A DNA stretch of 64,000 nt from Cristatella mucedo (GCA_009760855.2 WPIO01000040.1:590001-654000), one strand, 5' to 3'. Positions 1-12,412 are shown, numbered from the stretch's first letter. Numbers and translations are program-made. Notes: generated from the sequence alone by a model not told the origin.

Positions 1-1807
1 GTTAAGCACAGGCTTGAACGTCTTTTCAAGAAATCACGGTCTGACGCAGATCTGGTCAATTTTAAGGACTTCCTTTGAGTTTACACCGGGAAGCTTATAA
101 AACCCAGCGCTTCTTTTTTCACTCGAAAGTTGCATTCCAGCCAGTCGGACCCTGAACATATTTATAAGACAGTAAACTATTTAACGGTTAAAGCTAAGAG
201 GTCTGACTATTCAGAAGTGAATTGCTCAGCCGAAAAGTTTTCAGATTTCTTTACTGACAAAATTGTGCACATTCGTGCCTGTATAAAGCCTCCTCCGAGT
301 AAAGCACTCGTGGAAGTCCAACCTGTGACCTTCCTTAAAAGGTTTTCCGAGGTTTCTGCATGCGATGTGGCTGCCTTAATAAGGTAAAGCAAAAAGAGCT
401 CGTCTCCTGAAGACCATATGCCTTTGTCTCTGCGGTCTTCACTGGCAGACCAACTTAGCCCTGCCATAACCGAAATTTTTAATTCTTCATTGGCAAAACG
501 GGTCTTCCCCTAGTCTTTCAAATCGGAAATTATTACACCATACTCAAAATGCCTGGAATACATACAGTGGTCCTTGCAAACTATCACCCAATTTCTCTTC
601 TTCTTTTTTTGTCAAAGATTCTTGAAAAACTGTTGCTAAGCAGCTGGTTGAACATATGGAAAAGAATGAAATGTCAGAAACTTTTCAATCATGCATCAAG
701 AGGCAGCACTCCACTGAAACTTCTCTCCTCTGTGTTAACAATGACAGTCTACGCGACAACGATGACGGCATTATGAGTGCCCTAGCTCTGCTAGATCTAT
801 CTGCCGCCTTCGACACCTCTGATCACAATGTTCTACTTGAACGATTGAGAACAATGATCGGTCTGGCAGGCGAAGCACTGGTGTGGTTTAAATCTTACTT
901 GTCCGATCGTGTTCAATGCGAGTCGTTTGGGGGTCAGGTCTCACGCACAGGACGGGTTACCTGTGGAATCCCTCAAGGGCTGTACTCGGTCCCTTGCTGT
1001 TCTCCATCTGTACTCAACCTCTGGGAAAAGTGATTAAGGCCCATGAAATAAGATATAATTTTAATGCTGACGATACTCAGCTGCATTTGTCATTCAAACC
1101 GTCGGAATCCGCTGCAGCAACTGAGAAGCTAAATGCTTTTCTTGCAGACATTCGATCCTGGATGTCGGAAAACCTTTTGAAACTAAATGACAATAGAACG
1201 GAACTGCTGCTCACAGGATACCCTAAGCGTGTGGCCGAATTAAAGGCTTTGCTCTTCTAATAGGTGATGCTGCTGTGCAACCGTCACCGTGTCCTCGAAA
1301 TTTGGTTTCATTTTCGACAGCTGCCTAAATTTTAAAACTTTATTCAGAACATTGCTTCTACAGCTAGTCATCACGTCCGATCGCTATTCAAGATTAGGAG
1401 CAGTCTTCCCCAGTGGCTTGAAAAAATTTAAATAACTCCCTAATTCTATCTCGGCTTGATTACTGTAATTCCCTTTTGGCTGGGCTACCAAAAAAAGTAA
1501 CTAGGCCAATGCAGCTGACTATGAATATGGCTGCAAGGCTAGTCTTCAAGTCCCAGAGGTTTGAGCACGTGTTTCCTTTGCTAAAAGAGCTGTGATGGAT
1601 GCCGGTTGAGCAATATATACAGAGAAAAGTCTTTAGGCTGACCCACAGGGCCCGCCACGGATAGGCTCATTCATTCCTAGCTGAACTGCTGCACCAGTTG
1701 CAGCCGTTTTGCGCCCTCAGGTCCTGTGTGGACAATAAATTAGCTGTTCCATTCCTCCGCTTAAAGATCGTTGGCGATAGAAGCTTTAGCTCTGCAGGTC
1801 TTAGACC
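1..1807 (+). mobile_element. L2/CR1-type LINE, broken reverse transcriptase fragment
   Basis: Translation in shifting frames follows a non-LTR retrotransposon ORF2. The first 130 bases match the linker downstream of the endonuclease in the copy at 16,740-19,860. RT motif A reads LDLSAAFDTSDH near 785-830, GIPQG follows near 966, and the catalytic box near 1066 reads NADD instead of YADD. The C-terminal thumb region runs to about 1800. Frameshifts occur near 390, 660 and 1000, and there are several stops, so this copy is dead. It is cut off by the hAT end at 1808. L2 is favoured over Jockey because of the LLFSIYTQPL and YADDTQLHL wording, but the clade was assigned by eye. Confidence 0.85.
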
Positions 1808-2800
1808 AGGGGTTGGCAAACGTTTTGACTCGCCGGCCACAATGGTTTCTGAAATTTGACAGAGGGGCCGGGCCAGAGTAGGAGAATGGTGTGTTTGTGT
1901 GAACTAATATATATTAAATGTAAAAGCCATTAAATGAAAAGATTTGGCCTTTAACTGGCAGCAAAACATAATTGTGCTTAGTTTATTGTAAACAAGGTTT
2001 TACAAATTTGTTAAATTAATAACGTAGTAATGAACTCCCATTCAGTTTCAGTGGGAACAGTGTTGTTGGTCTCTTTTTTTGCAAGTGCATCAATGTCAAG
2101 CATTTTATTTGTTGTGGACATTTTCAAGATAGATCCAAGGTGTTGGTCACTTAACTTGGATCTGCAACCGGCTTTGTTGATGTTCATGACGCCGAATGTC
2201 CGTTCAAAGATATTGGTTGAGCCAAGCAACGTCAGCATCTTCTGTGCCATCCTCCGGAGGCTTGGAAATGTGGCTTCGTTAAGGGGAGCATACAAGTCGT
2301 TCAGTTTATGAGAGTTGAACTTCTCCTTCAATTCAGAGTCAAAATTAAGATCTATCAGTTAAAACTGCTGCTCCTATGGTGCTGTTTCCGGGTCTTGTGA
2401 CAGGGGAAGGAGACCATCTGAAGTGACTTTTCAATTTCTTTCAAAGTCACAAAAACGACGGCAGAATTCTCCATGCAGGTCGTCCAGTAATTTTCTCTAT
2501 TTCTGCATTGCTCTTTCCGCATGGCTAGTGTGGGGAAATGGGTCAAAGATTTGTTTGAAATTTGTCTGGAGGAAAGAGTCCACTTGGATTTGAAGGCCTT
2601 AATATTTGTGTACCTTACGTGCACAAATCGAATTTTTCCCTGTAGCTTGGTGGTCAGCTCATTCGTGTCAGACCTTGGGCTCTGTTTACGTGAACCCCTG
2701 GATGACACAATGCACTGTGCCGGCTTTTTAAAAGTTAGTAGTTCAAGGTCACCCGATTCAAAAGCTTCATTTTCATAGTGGCAGAAGATTGCCATGGCTT
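1808..2800 (-). mobile_element. Decayed hAT transposon: transposase C-terminal part plus terminal inverted repeat
   Basis: Two minus-strand segments, 2795-2355 and 2331-2011, resemble the C-terminal half of hAT transposases of the ZBED/GTF2IRD2-like group. Near 2260-2130 the hAT dimerisation region is recognisable (FPSLRRMAQKMLTLLGS, then ERTFGVMNINKAG and KLSDQHL). The segments are in different frames. The left end begins CAGGGGTTGGCAAACG at 1808, a typical hAT terminus, followed by a CCGGCCACAA stretch. The element sits inside the LINE at 1-1807. The eight bases before it, TCTTAGAC, are a candidate target-site duplication, but I could not find the matching right-hand copy. The N-terminal part of the transposase is missing. 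Confidence 0.75.
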
Positions 2801-3049
2801 ACGAATGGTTATCCTAATTAATAGCTATCGCGACAGATTGTGATGGGAAATTAAGGACTCCCGAGCGCCTGCACTCGAACTCACAAACTGAGTGCGGGAA
2901 GTGTGGGAGCCCCTGGGGGCACTGGATCTTGGCCTAATTTATTAATAATTACTTCGGTTATTCCGCTGGTAGGTTCTCTGTGACTGCACATGAGCTGTCC
3001 ATATAGTAACGACAATATTGTCCTCAGAGAACGTCATCTCTTTTAAAGC

Positions 3050-4950
3050 TACTTCAAATATTCAGTAAATGAAGCTTGATCAAAGTGCTGTGGTAACATG
3101 CGAAACGTCCACAAGCAATACACTATTAGAAGTGACATGCACAGTCCCTACATTTAAAACATGGTTAATGGTAGCGTGACAGCGTTAGGACACGTAAACA
3201 CTCAAAGGACGAATCGCGAGGACACACAACACGCTGTGATGAACGGTACATTTTAGCTTCGTTTTAAAATTGTCGTCGGGATGCCGTGAGGTCAATCTGA
3301 AGTAAGCTACACGCTCTGGGAGCATACGGGCTGAAGGCACTCTAGCCCTAGCCCAAAAGATTTGAGGTTTGTACGAGATATAGCTAACCATTTGAATCAG
3401 AAGAGTGGGTGGTGCGAATCTGAGCCTGGTGGGGGAGACGATCCAATAGGTAGGCTGGAGCCAAGCAATGAAAGGACTTAAAGTGAATGGCAGAACATTG
3501 AAGTCAATACTCTGCTAGGCTGCGTGCCAGTGCAGATCGACGAGAAATAGTGTGATGTGGCAACTGCGGAGCTGCTCAAGACTGACAAGCCTACCTGCAG
3601 AGTTTTGCACCGATTGCAAGCGCCTAATTAAACCTGCCGGTTAAGGCAGTGAGCTAGGCATTCGCTGAAGTCGAGACAAGATCTCACAGATACTTGGGCA
3701 AATTAGGCTTTAGTATCCAAATCTTAGCAAACACAAATTTTAGCAATGGTATGTAACTGAAAGTAGGCAGGTTTGAATGTGGAGCTGACGTGTTCGTTTA
3801 CTCCCAGTTCACTTTGGAACTGGTCGTCACCTTGATTTCTTGCATATGTTGAACAAAACATGATGGCAAGGCCGATCTTTTTGCCTTCCAGTTCCTGAAT
3901 CACGCTTTGTTTTGTAATAACTAGCAATGTGGTTTTATCTTCATTAAATTTGTAAATGTTTGCTGCCATCCATGCTTGGATGTCAGGAATACATGCAGTG
4001 AGAAAGTTGGCAGAAGTCGACGTGGCAGAGGGCTGGGAGTAGTCAAAGCTGTGGTAAAGCTAATTGTCTTCAGCAAATAAGTGAACACGTCTGCTATGAA
4101 TGGCGATCAAATTAGCAAGAGCGTGAGAGAGAGAGAGAGAGAGAGAGAGAGTATAGAATGTAAAAGAAGCGGACCAAGTGCAGAGCTCTTAGGTACCACG
4201 TACTTCAGCGGTTCCTTAGATTACCTTTTTCCATGCTCATCAAAACAATAGAGTCTCCTTGGATGACCCTAGGTGACCATGGGTGACCTTGAGTGTTCCT
4301 TTTTATACCCGTTTGCATCACTCTGAATTGTTTCAGATGGAATGCAAATCATTGCTGTGTTGATTGATGCCCATTGACGCCCAAGGGATACGAGAGGCGC
4401 TCAAGAAGGATCGATGGCGATCGATGGTATCAAACACTGCAGACATATCAAGTAAATATCAAGCAAACCAAGCAGAGATATACTTTACCTAAGCTTACAT
4501 TCACGATAAGCTCATTATGAGCCTGAAGAAATACTGAATCTGTGTACGAATTATCTCTAAACCTTGACTGGAAATCAATTGCTTGGCCTGAAGTTTTCAT
4601 ATACAAATTCAGCTGATCTGCCACAACGCACTCCGATAATTTTGATCGGAGCAGTACCAGGAAATACTGCTCGTAAGTTGCTCAAGTTCTCTCAGTCTAA
4701 TGTTTCTTTAACATTACCCGGGGTAGCAAAGAATGAGAACCATAATCCTCGGCGAAGGTCATGGTCAGCTTACCTCCTTGGCAAAGTCCCATATTCATGA
4801 AGTGGAATTCATACCTTGCGGAATGGATCATTGCCACCTTTGACAGCTTTTTGTCAGAGAGACACAGTAAAAAAGATTCGAAAGTCTTCTTCGACAGAAA
4901 ACAGTTTGAAATAGTGGAGGAAAGTGTTGAGGGGGAGTGGCGAATCATTT
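3050..4950 (-). mobile_element. LINE family 2 (L2-like), degraded RT 3' half and 3' UTR
   Basis: Read on the minus strand, 3969-3724 encodes an RT thumb segment (NEDKTTLLVITKQSVIQELE, later AYFQLHTIAKI). Around 3560-3420 it matches the DLHW ... FNVL block of the intact copy at 61,718-62,389, and 3370-3200 matches its RTNLKSFG block. 3180-3050 matches the same family's 3' UTR. Stops and frameshifts throughout. The part above 4200 is only weakly recognisable, around a degraded LGPLL box near 4180. A (GA)n tract at 4125-4151 lies inside the element. Confidence 0.7.
4125..4151. repeat. (GA)n microsatellite
   Basis: About 13 uninterrupted GA units inside the LINE fragment. Confidence 0.95.
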
Positions 4951-6117
4951 AACAGAGCCTAAATTAATCTGCGTATCTAGATGTAGGACAATTTCGTCTG
5001 GATGCGTCGGTTACGGTCGACTTTTTGTCTATTTCAGCCAGGTCTCGGTTAATAGAAAACAGGCTCGGATTGTTGTCAATAATTGTTGTCATGTACAGTT
5101 ACTGGTTTAATGCAAAGTGAGAGAGAATTCCAAAGACAAACGCAAGATGGGCCGCCGGGGTTATAGCAAGCCACATTTCACGGCAGCTCTCGAGGGCGAT
5201 CTCTCGTGCAGGAAAGCTAGAGATGATGCACGGGAGGCACCCCACCGCTGTTCTCGCCTGGTGTAAGCTATATATGCGGAAAGCCTAATTTAGTGACCCT
5301 GGTAACAGCGACTGCAATGAGAACAACTGCATTTAAAAGAAGACATAAACCAATTAGGTAGGCAAGCACGATTATAAACGACTAATATAGAGGGATTACT
5401 TAGAGTAAAAAAAAGCTAGCTAAACAGCCGGCGTAATGGGTGGAAACGGAATCAAAGAGACATATTTAGGACATCAGAACTTAGATATCTATTGACAATT
5501 TTGTGAGCGATCTGGTCAAATATTCAAAGTATAACGCTCTGAACAGATTTTAGCTGTTAACTGTATTCTTTTAATTAAAATTTTTTGCAATAACTTAATC
5601 GTTGTCAGAGGTCACTGCAAATAAAAGAAAATACTAGTGGCGGTTGTTGTAAGGTGGCAAGAATGATGAGGATACCTTGGATGTTCTCCTGCACGAAGGA
5701 TCTTCTATGCACGAAAGTGATGTGGCAATTAGTCAATTTCTGACGCTGAGGCTATTTAGAAAAACCGTTAGAACTTTCCATCCTTTCTAATAAAGCCAAG
5801 TTGACCGCACGACCAATGAATTTTAAAATCATTACGAGTACGTTGTTTACAACTCGTTCCGGTAAACGATCGCTCGCCACAGTTTGGCATGAAGTAAGAA
5901 TATTACTGCTGGGAGGTTTCCTGAGGTTAGAGCCACCTTTGCAAGCGAGCCTAAGTAACAACTGCCAGCTAACAGCTGCCGAGACCAAAATAGATCAAAA
6001 TTTCGTAAAAGCGCTTGCAAAACTAGCGAAATAAGGCGTAACAAATGAAAGGCTCCTATAATAACTATTAAGGTGTAGCATAAAACCGAACATATAAAAA
6101 GCTGAAAAAACAGAATA
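4951..6117. other. No gene recognised
   Basis: AT-leaning sequence with only short open stretches on both strands and no recognisable domain, RNA or repeat. The start of the next region is marked by the first copy of a GAATTCTAGCC motif near 6128. Confidence 0.6.
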
Positions 6118-6700
6118 CGTTGCCGTGAATTCTAGCCTTCCAGCTGATATTGCTGGTGCGAAAGCCGCCGGTCTTCTCGACAAAAGTGAGATCCACTAGT
6201 AAGCATTCAATGACGGTGCAGTTTTTAAAAAGGAATCTTGATAGGCTGTACTTTTCTTTCTCATGCTATTTATCACCATATAGCTATTAAAATAGGGTTC
6301 AAAATAATCAAAACCTGATGCAAAAGTTTGCACCCTGCTGACATGGTCGCTAATTCTAGCCTACCAGGTAACTTTGCTGTTCCCAGAACGGTCGGTCTTC
6401 CAAACCTAAGCGTGATTCATTTGTCAGCATTCAGCCGACGGGCGGTCCTGAAACATGATTGTTAATTAGTTGCAGTTTCCGTTCTCTCCTTAGTTATCGC
6501 CTCGAAACAAACAAGATTGGTTTCAAAATGCCCAAAACATAAGCATTCAGACGACGGAAAAAAACTAAAAAGTGAACCTAAATTAGTTATAATTTTTGTT
6601 CTCCTTAGTTATCGCCTCGAAACTTACAAGAGAGGTTTCGAAACGCTCAAAATCCGCTTTCAGCGTTACAAAAAATATACCATCACTAATTATAATGCGA

Positions 6701-6992
6701 ACCACCGTTGCTCTTCGGACTGCACCTCTGTCGACGACGACGTCATCTGGAAGCACATCCTCTAGCTCGAAGGCTGCGAGTACTCAGACAGGAATTACTG
6801 GCTCTAGTTCTGCCACTGCATTAACTGGCTCAGCACGTTTGGCTACCCTTTTGCCTGGTTCGCCATCGGTTCCTCAATTGACAGGCTCAGTCGCAGCCAT
6901 GCCAGCATCTTATGCATCGACTGCACCAGTTAAAGCTACGACGGTAGCTCTCGGTCCGACCGCTTCGACGCTGACTCAAGCCACAATTTCAG
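6701..6992 (+). CDS. Mucin-repeat exon, unit 1 (acceptor apparently lost)
   Basis: Encodes about 97 residues rich in Thr, Ser and Ala (TAPLSTTTSSGSTSSSSKAA, then TQTGITGSSSATALTG, GSPSVPQLTG, LGPTASTLTQ), suited to dense O-glycosylation. It ends TTTCAG|GTAGTTG with the final codon split after its first base (phase 1), like all other units. Compared with units 2, 4 and 6, about 100 bp upstream, including the ACGCAATAG acceptor, is missing, and the exon homology starts abruptly at ACCACCGTTGC. Unless another AG is used it cannot be spliced in from its 5' side. It may be a dead exon or may have acquired a new start. Confidence 0.45.
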
Positions 6993-8141
6993 GTAGTTGA
7001 AGTGCCACGGCATTGCTCATTAGGCACTATCCAAGCGGGGACGCGGACGGCAGACGATTGCTAAATAGGATCATCAAAATCTGTGTGACCTCTCTCGCTG
7101 ACCTTTGCTGCTTCTAAAACTAAAGCGGCCTAAAGATGGGAATTGTAATGTAAGCGATTAACGCCCTTCGTTCTTCTTAAAAGTTTGTTCTACTTGCACG
7201 ATTGAATAATTCGGGCTGTCCATTAAACAGTTCTTTTTCGCACACTAAAAAAGAGTACGTGTGTGAATTGACAATTGTCCGCACGATGCTGAATGAACGA
7301 TAAATGCTTTAAAATGTATTTTCTGTCTTCATCACAACGTACTTCGCCGTAAATGTGCCTAATTTGTGTTGCTGAGGAGCAACAAAACGCGGACGGTATT
7401 AGTTGATATATTTCTACCTAAGTGACCACGTGATGCTGTATTTGATGCGGTTGCGATTGCATAACTTGCAGCGTCACTATCTTTTGTAAGGAAGTACTAC
7501 TGTGGCTGCTCTGCGTCTGCGGTTTTTGTCACCTCAGTCTTGTACGTAAAACCGAGGCTATGCCGGCAGAAGTAGTATAGTACTTGCAAACACAGCGACG
7601 TCGCAATTCACGAACGCCTGCATAAGGTTCATTCGTCTCTCATCTTGTAAGTGCTAGACAACAGTATTTGCAATTTTGACTATTTAACGCGCTCTCTCAT
7701 GATAAAAGTCCAAAGAATGTTAAAAGACACAAGGTTATTGCAAAATTTACAAAAGACCTGCCAAAATCCAATCCTATTGCAAGCATTAGACACTTAATGA
7801 CATTGTCGCGAATTCTAGCCCGCCATGTAGCTGTGCTGTTGCCAGATCGGTCGGTTTTCCAAACACAAGCGTCTTTCGTTTGCCAGCATTGACACGACGG
7901 GTAGCACAGAAACGTGATTCTAAATTAGTTATAGTTATCGTCCTCTCCTTAATAATCGCCGCGAAAATCACAAGATTGGTTTAAAAATGCTCTAAACCCG
8001 CGTTTCGGCGTTACAATAAAACATGCCACTACTATAGATAGTGCGAACGAATGACAACCAAAAATTGCGAGTTGCTTGTGTTAAGTATTGGCTATCCATC
8101 ATAAGTTAACACGGTACCGCACCGTTGCATCTACGCAATAG
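6993..8141 (+). other. Intron of array unit 1-2
   Basis: Repeat-unit intron from the GTAGTTG donor to the next ACGCAATAG acceptor. It shares the TTAGGCACTATCCAAGCGGGG block and the CTGCGTCTGCGGTTTT block with the other units. I see no coding or RNA feature within it. Confidence 0.6.
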
Positions 8142-8444
8142 GCACGTCTCCAACGACCGCTGCTCTTGGGACGGCACCTCTGATGACGACGACGTCATCT
8201 GGAAGCACATTATCTGTGTCGAAGGCCGCGAGTACTCAGACAGGAATTACGGGATCTAGTTCTGCCACTGTATCAACTGGCCCTGCAAGTTCGGCTACCT
8301 ATTTGCCAGGTTCGCCATCGGTTCCCCAATTGACAGGCGCTGCCGCTGCCAGTCCTGCGTCTTACGCATCGACAGCAGCAGTTCAAGTAACGTCGGCAGC
8401 TCTTGGTCCGACAGCTTCGACGCTGACTCAAGCCACTACTTCAG
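8142..8444 (+). CDS. Mucin-repeat exon, unit 2 (full length)
   Basis: 303 bp, 101 codons, open throughout, phase 1 at both ends. The acceptor is CTACGCAATAG|GC and the donor ACTTCAG|GTAGTT. The product is a Ser/Thr/Ala/Pro-rich segment: TSPTTAALGTAPL at the start, STQTGITGSSSATVSTG in the middle, then YLPGSPSVPQLTGAAAASPA and LGPTASTLTQATTSG. No cysteines, no membrane segment, nothing catalytic. Known mucins use such Ser/Thr/Pro tandem repeats as extracellular O-glycan scaffolds, and that role is inferred here. With unit 6 it is one of only two units that keep full length, both splice sites and an open frame. Confidence 0.65.
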
Positions 8445-9413
8445 GTAGTTAAAGCACTACGGCGAAGTTTATTAGCACTCTACAACCAAGAACGCGGACA
8501 GTGATCGACCGCTAAATTGTATTACCTTAATCTTTCTGAGGTCTCTCGCTGGCCTTTTTAGCTTTTAAGCCGCAAGCAGCCTTAAGATGGATAGTACAGC
8601 ACAAAGTAAACGAGGCGTGTTGTACTGCTCGAAACATGATGTTCTATTAGCAAGGTTTACTTCATAAGGCCGTCCAATAAATGGTTCTTTTACCTTAACT
8701 AAATGTCAGCTAATCTGTGAATTGACAATCTTACAGTTCGTAGCTGAACCCACGCTATTTTGTAAAAAAGGAATTTTCGTTAGCAACCCAGCGTTTTTGC
8801 TCTGAGGTTTGCCCAGTTACTGCCGCTGAGGTGTAGTAAAACGTGGACGAGATATTTTAAATATATTTTCACAAAACAGACTGTTTGACGCTGTATTAAA
8901 TGATGTAGCTTTTGCATCATTGGCAGTGTCTATTAGGACGACTAATTACGGCTGCTCCGCATTCGCTATTTTGTCACCTTGGTCTCGTGCGTAAAACAAG
9001 GGCTACGTCTGAAGCAGCAGTATGGTCTTGCCAAACACAGCGAGGTCGCATATCAAGACCGCCGGCATAAGGGTCATTTGTCTCATATCTTGCAAATGCA
9101 GGCCTAGCGTAATTGCAATTTCAAATATTTAGGAAAACCTCATGTAAATAGTCGAAAGAATTTTCAAGGAAATTAAGCTCTTGCAAAACCTAAGAAAAAG
9201 CCGGATAAATCCTATCCTGTTGCAAGAGTTTGCACCCTACTGACACCTTCGCGAATTCTACCCCGCCTGGTAACTTCGCTATTCCTAGGTCTGTCTTCTA
9301 AACCTCAGCGTGATTCTTCAGTCAGCATTCAGACGACGTAGCATTATTGAAACGTGAACATAAATTAGTTATAGTTTTTGTTCTCTCCTTACTTATCTCC
9401 TCCAAAATTACAA
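8445..9413 (+). other. Intron of array unit 2-3
   Basis: Repeat-unit intron with the same blocks as 6993-8141. No independent feature seen. Confidence 0.6.
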
Positions 9414-9472
9414 AGTTACGTCGGCAGCTCTCGGCCCGACCGCTTCGACGCTGACTACAGCCATAATTTCAG
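9414..9472 (+). pseudogene. Mucin-repeat exon, unit 3 (5' four-fifths deleted)
   Basis: Only the last 59 bp of the 303-bp exon remain (TSAALGPTASTLTTAIISG wording) with an intact TTTCAG|GTAGTTG donor. The upstream break joins intron sequence ATTACAAAG directly to the exon, removing the acceptor and the first ~245 bp. There is a new AAAG at the joint, but nothing like a polypyrimidine acceptor. Probably not expressed as an exon. Confidence 0.7.
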
Positions 9473-10614
9473 GTAGTTGTAGAGCAAAGCTCATTAGGCA
9501 CTATCCAAGCGGGGACGCTGACGGCTGACCAATGCTAAATTTTGTTATCTTAAACTCTGTGAGCTCTCTCGCTGGCCTTGGCAGCTTCTAAAACAGAAGC
9601 GGCTTTAAGATGGGAATTGTAATGCTAAGCAATTTAGGCGTGTTGTCCTGCTTAAAAAGATGTGCTACTTGCATGATAGACTAATTTGGGCTGTCCATTA
9701 AACAGTTCCTTTGCCCACACTAAAAGTCAGTAAATCTGTGAATTGATAACTCCCCGTACGAGGCTGAACGCAAGCTAAATGGTTTAAAATGTAATTTCCG
9801 TCTGCATGCCAACGTACTTCGCCGAAAACAAGCCCAATATTTGTCGCTGAGGGGAAGATATACACGGTGGTCGACTTGGTATAGATTTCGCCTAACAGAA
9901 CGTGTGATGCTCTATTGAATGCGGTAGCATTTGCATAACTTCCGACGTCACTTTTTTTTGTTAGGAAGTACTGCCGCGGCTGCTCTGATTCTGCGAGATT
10001 TGTCAGCTGAGTCTTGTATGTAAAACCGGGGTTATGTCTGTAGAAGTAGTATAATCCTCGGTAACACAGCGAGTTCACCATTCACGAACGCAAGCAAAAG
10101 GGATATTCGTCTCATATTTTGCAATTGCAATACTACCGTTATTGCAATTTTGACTATTTAACAGACTCTTTTCAAAAAATAGTCAAAAGAATGTACGTAA
10201 AAATAGGGATATTTCCAAATTTACAAAAGAGCTGCCAAAATCCAATCCTACTGCAAGTATTAGACACGCAGTGACTTTTCGCGAATTCTAGCCTGCCAGG
10301 TAACTTTGGTGTTCCCAGAATGGTTAGTCCTCCATACCAAAGCATGATTATTTTGTCAGCATTACTGCGACGGAGCAGTGCTGATTCGTGAACCTAAATT
10401 AGTTATAGTTTTTGTTCCCTCCTTAGCTATCGCCACGAAACTAACAAGATTGGTTTTAAAATGCTCAAACCTATTTTTTGGCGTTACAAAGAACCATGCC
10501 ACCACTATTTATAATGTGAATAAATGCCAACGACAAATGGCGAGTTACTTGTGTTAAGTATTGGCTATTCATCGTAAGTTAATACTGTACCGCACCGTTG
10601 CATCTACGCAATAG
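9473..10614 (+). other. Intron of array unit 3-4
   Basis: Full-length repeat-unit intron. No independent feature seen. The open stretch on the minus strand at 10,081-9,698 resembles no family I know. Confidence 0.6.
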
Positions 10615-10803
10615 ACACGTCTCCGACGACTACTGCTCTTGGGACTGCACCTCTGTCGTCGACGACGTCATCTGGAAGCACATTATCTCTGTCGAAGGCA
10701 GTGGAAGCCACTCCTGCATCTTACGCATCGACAGCAGCTGTTCAAGTCACGCCGGCAACTCTCGGCACGACCGCTTCAACGTTGACGCAAGCCACAATTT
10801 CAG
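10615..10803 (+). CDS. Mucin-repeat exon, unit 4 (in-frame internal deletion)
   Basis: 189 bp, phase 1 at both ends (CTACGCAATAG|AC ... TTTCAG|GTAGTT). Relative to units 2 and 6 it lacks 114 bp, exactly 38 codons, between the SSGSTLSLSKA block and the ATPASYASTAA block, so the frame is kept. The product would be a 63-residue Ser/Thr/Ala segment. The preserved frame and splice sites suggest it can still be used. Alternatively the preservation is chance, because one random deletion in three keeps frame. Confidence 0.55.
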
Positions 10804-11489
10804 GTAGTTGAAGCGCTACGGCGAAGCTCATTAGGCACTATCCAAGCACGGACGCTGACGGCAAACGACCGCTAAATTGGATTACCTAAATGTTTTTGAG
10901 CTCACCTGCCGGCCTTTTTCGCTTTTAAGCCGTAGGTGGCCTTAAGATAGGAAGTGTACTGCTAAGTAAAATAGGGGTGTCGTAATTTCCGTCAGCTATC
11001 CAGGGTATTTCGCCGTAACGTTTCCCAGTTACTGCAGCTGAGGGGTAGTTAAACGTGGACGGTAGATTTGAAATATATTTTCACCAAAAAGACTGTTCGA
11101 TGCTGTATTGATTGCGGTAGCATTTGCAATAGTGGCAGCGTCTAAATTTTCTGTTAGGACGACCTATTACACCTGCTCTGCGTCTGCGGAAGTTCTACTG
11201 CGGCTGCTCTGCGTCTGCGGTTTTCGTCAGCTCAGTCTTATACGAACAAACCGTGGCTATGCCGGAAGCAGTAGTATGGACCAGCCAAATACAGAGACGT
11301 CGCATAGCAGGACCATCGGCATGAGGGTCATTCGTCTCATATCTTGCAAATGCAAGATTACCGTAGTTTTATTTTGACTATTTAAGAAAACCTCTAACGT
11401 AAATAGTCATAACAATTTTAAAAGAAATTAAGCTCTTGCAAACCCTAGGAAAAAGCCGGAAAAATCATCCAATCATTGTGCAAGAGTTT
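10804..11489 (+). other. Intron of array unit 4-5, first part
   Basis: Repeat-unit intron with a small internal duplication: the block GAAGTTCTACTGCGGCTGCT near 11,185 repeats sequence just upstream. It is interrupted by the LINE that follows, which enters after the unit's GAGTTTGCAC motif. Confidence 0.6.
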
Positions 11490-12412
11490 GCACAAGGATT
11501 AGATGATTATGAGCTCCAACCGCTGGGACTTGAAGACCAGCCTTGCAGCCATATTCATAGTCCGCTATAGTGGCATAATAGCTTTCTTTTGTAGCCCAGC
11601 CAAAAGGGAATTACAATAATCAAGCCGAGACAAAACAAAAGAGCTAGTTAAACTTTTTACAAGCCACTGTGGGAGACAGCTTCTAATCTTGGATAGGGAT
11701 CGGATGTGATGGCTAGCTGCAGAGGCAGTCTTCTGAATGAAGCTTTGGAAAGTGAGGCAGCTGTCGAACACGACACCTAGATTACGAGCACGTGGTACAG
11801 GTCGCACAATAGCATCACCTATTAGAACAGCAAAGCCTTTTAATCCAGCCACACGCTTAGGGTGTCCTATGAGCAGCAGTTTGGTTGTATCGTCATTTAA
11901 TTTCAGGACGTTTTCCGACAGCCAGGATCGAATATCGGCAAGGCAAGCATTCAGTTTCTCAGTTGCTGCAGCAGATTCCGACGGTTTAAATGACAAATGC
12001 AACTGAGTATCGTCAGCATAGAAGTGATATCCTATTCCATGGGCCTTAATCACTTTTTCCAGAGGTTGCGTATAAATGGAGAACAGCAAGGGACCAAGTA
12101 CAGACCATTGAGGGACTCCATAGGTGACCCTACTCATGTTTGAGACCTGACCCCCACACGACACGGATTTAACACGATCAGACAAGTAGGATATAAACCA
12201 CGCCAGTGCTTCGTCTGCCAGTCCGATCGTTGTTCTCAATCGTTCGAGCATAACTTCGTGATCAATGGTGTTGAAGGCAGCAGACTGATCTAGCAGAGCT
12301 AAGGCAGTGACATTCCCGTCGTCGTTGCCACGTAGAATGTCATTGCTAACACGGAGGAGAGCAGTCTCAGTAGAGTGCTGCCTCTTGAAACCTGATTGAA
12401 ATGCCATACTGA
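11490..12412 (-). mobile_element. LINE family 1 (L2-like) RT fragment, 280-codon open frame
   Basis: An uninterrupted minus-strand reading frame, 12,407-11,565, covers RT palm and thumb. Motif A reads LDQSAAFNTIDH, where the usual catalytic Asp (AFDTID) is Asn. The next motif is GVPQWSVLGPLLFSIYTQ, with Trp in place of the usual Gly of PQG. The catalytic box YADDTQLHLSF is intact. After it come SWLSENVLKLNDDTTKLLL and [12 protein letters not shown]. The element is truncated at both ends and inserted in a mucin-array intron between GAGTTTGCAC and CTGACATTATC. It is the least damaged RT core in the window, but the Asn and Trp changes predict an inactive enzyme. Confidence 0.9.

Noticed and set aside
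10-1260. Host gene encoding the RT-like frames at the left edge
   Set aside because: The frames are pieces of one broken LINE ORF2, matching other copies in the window.
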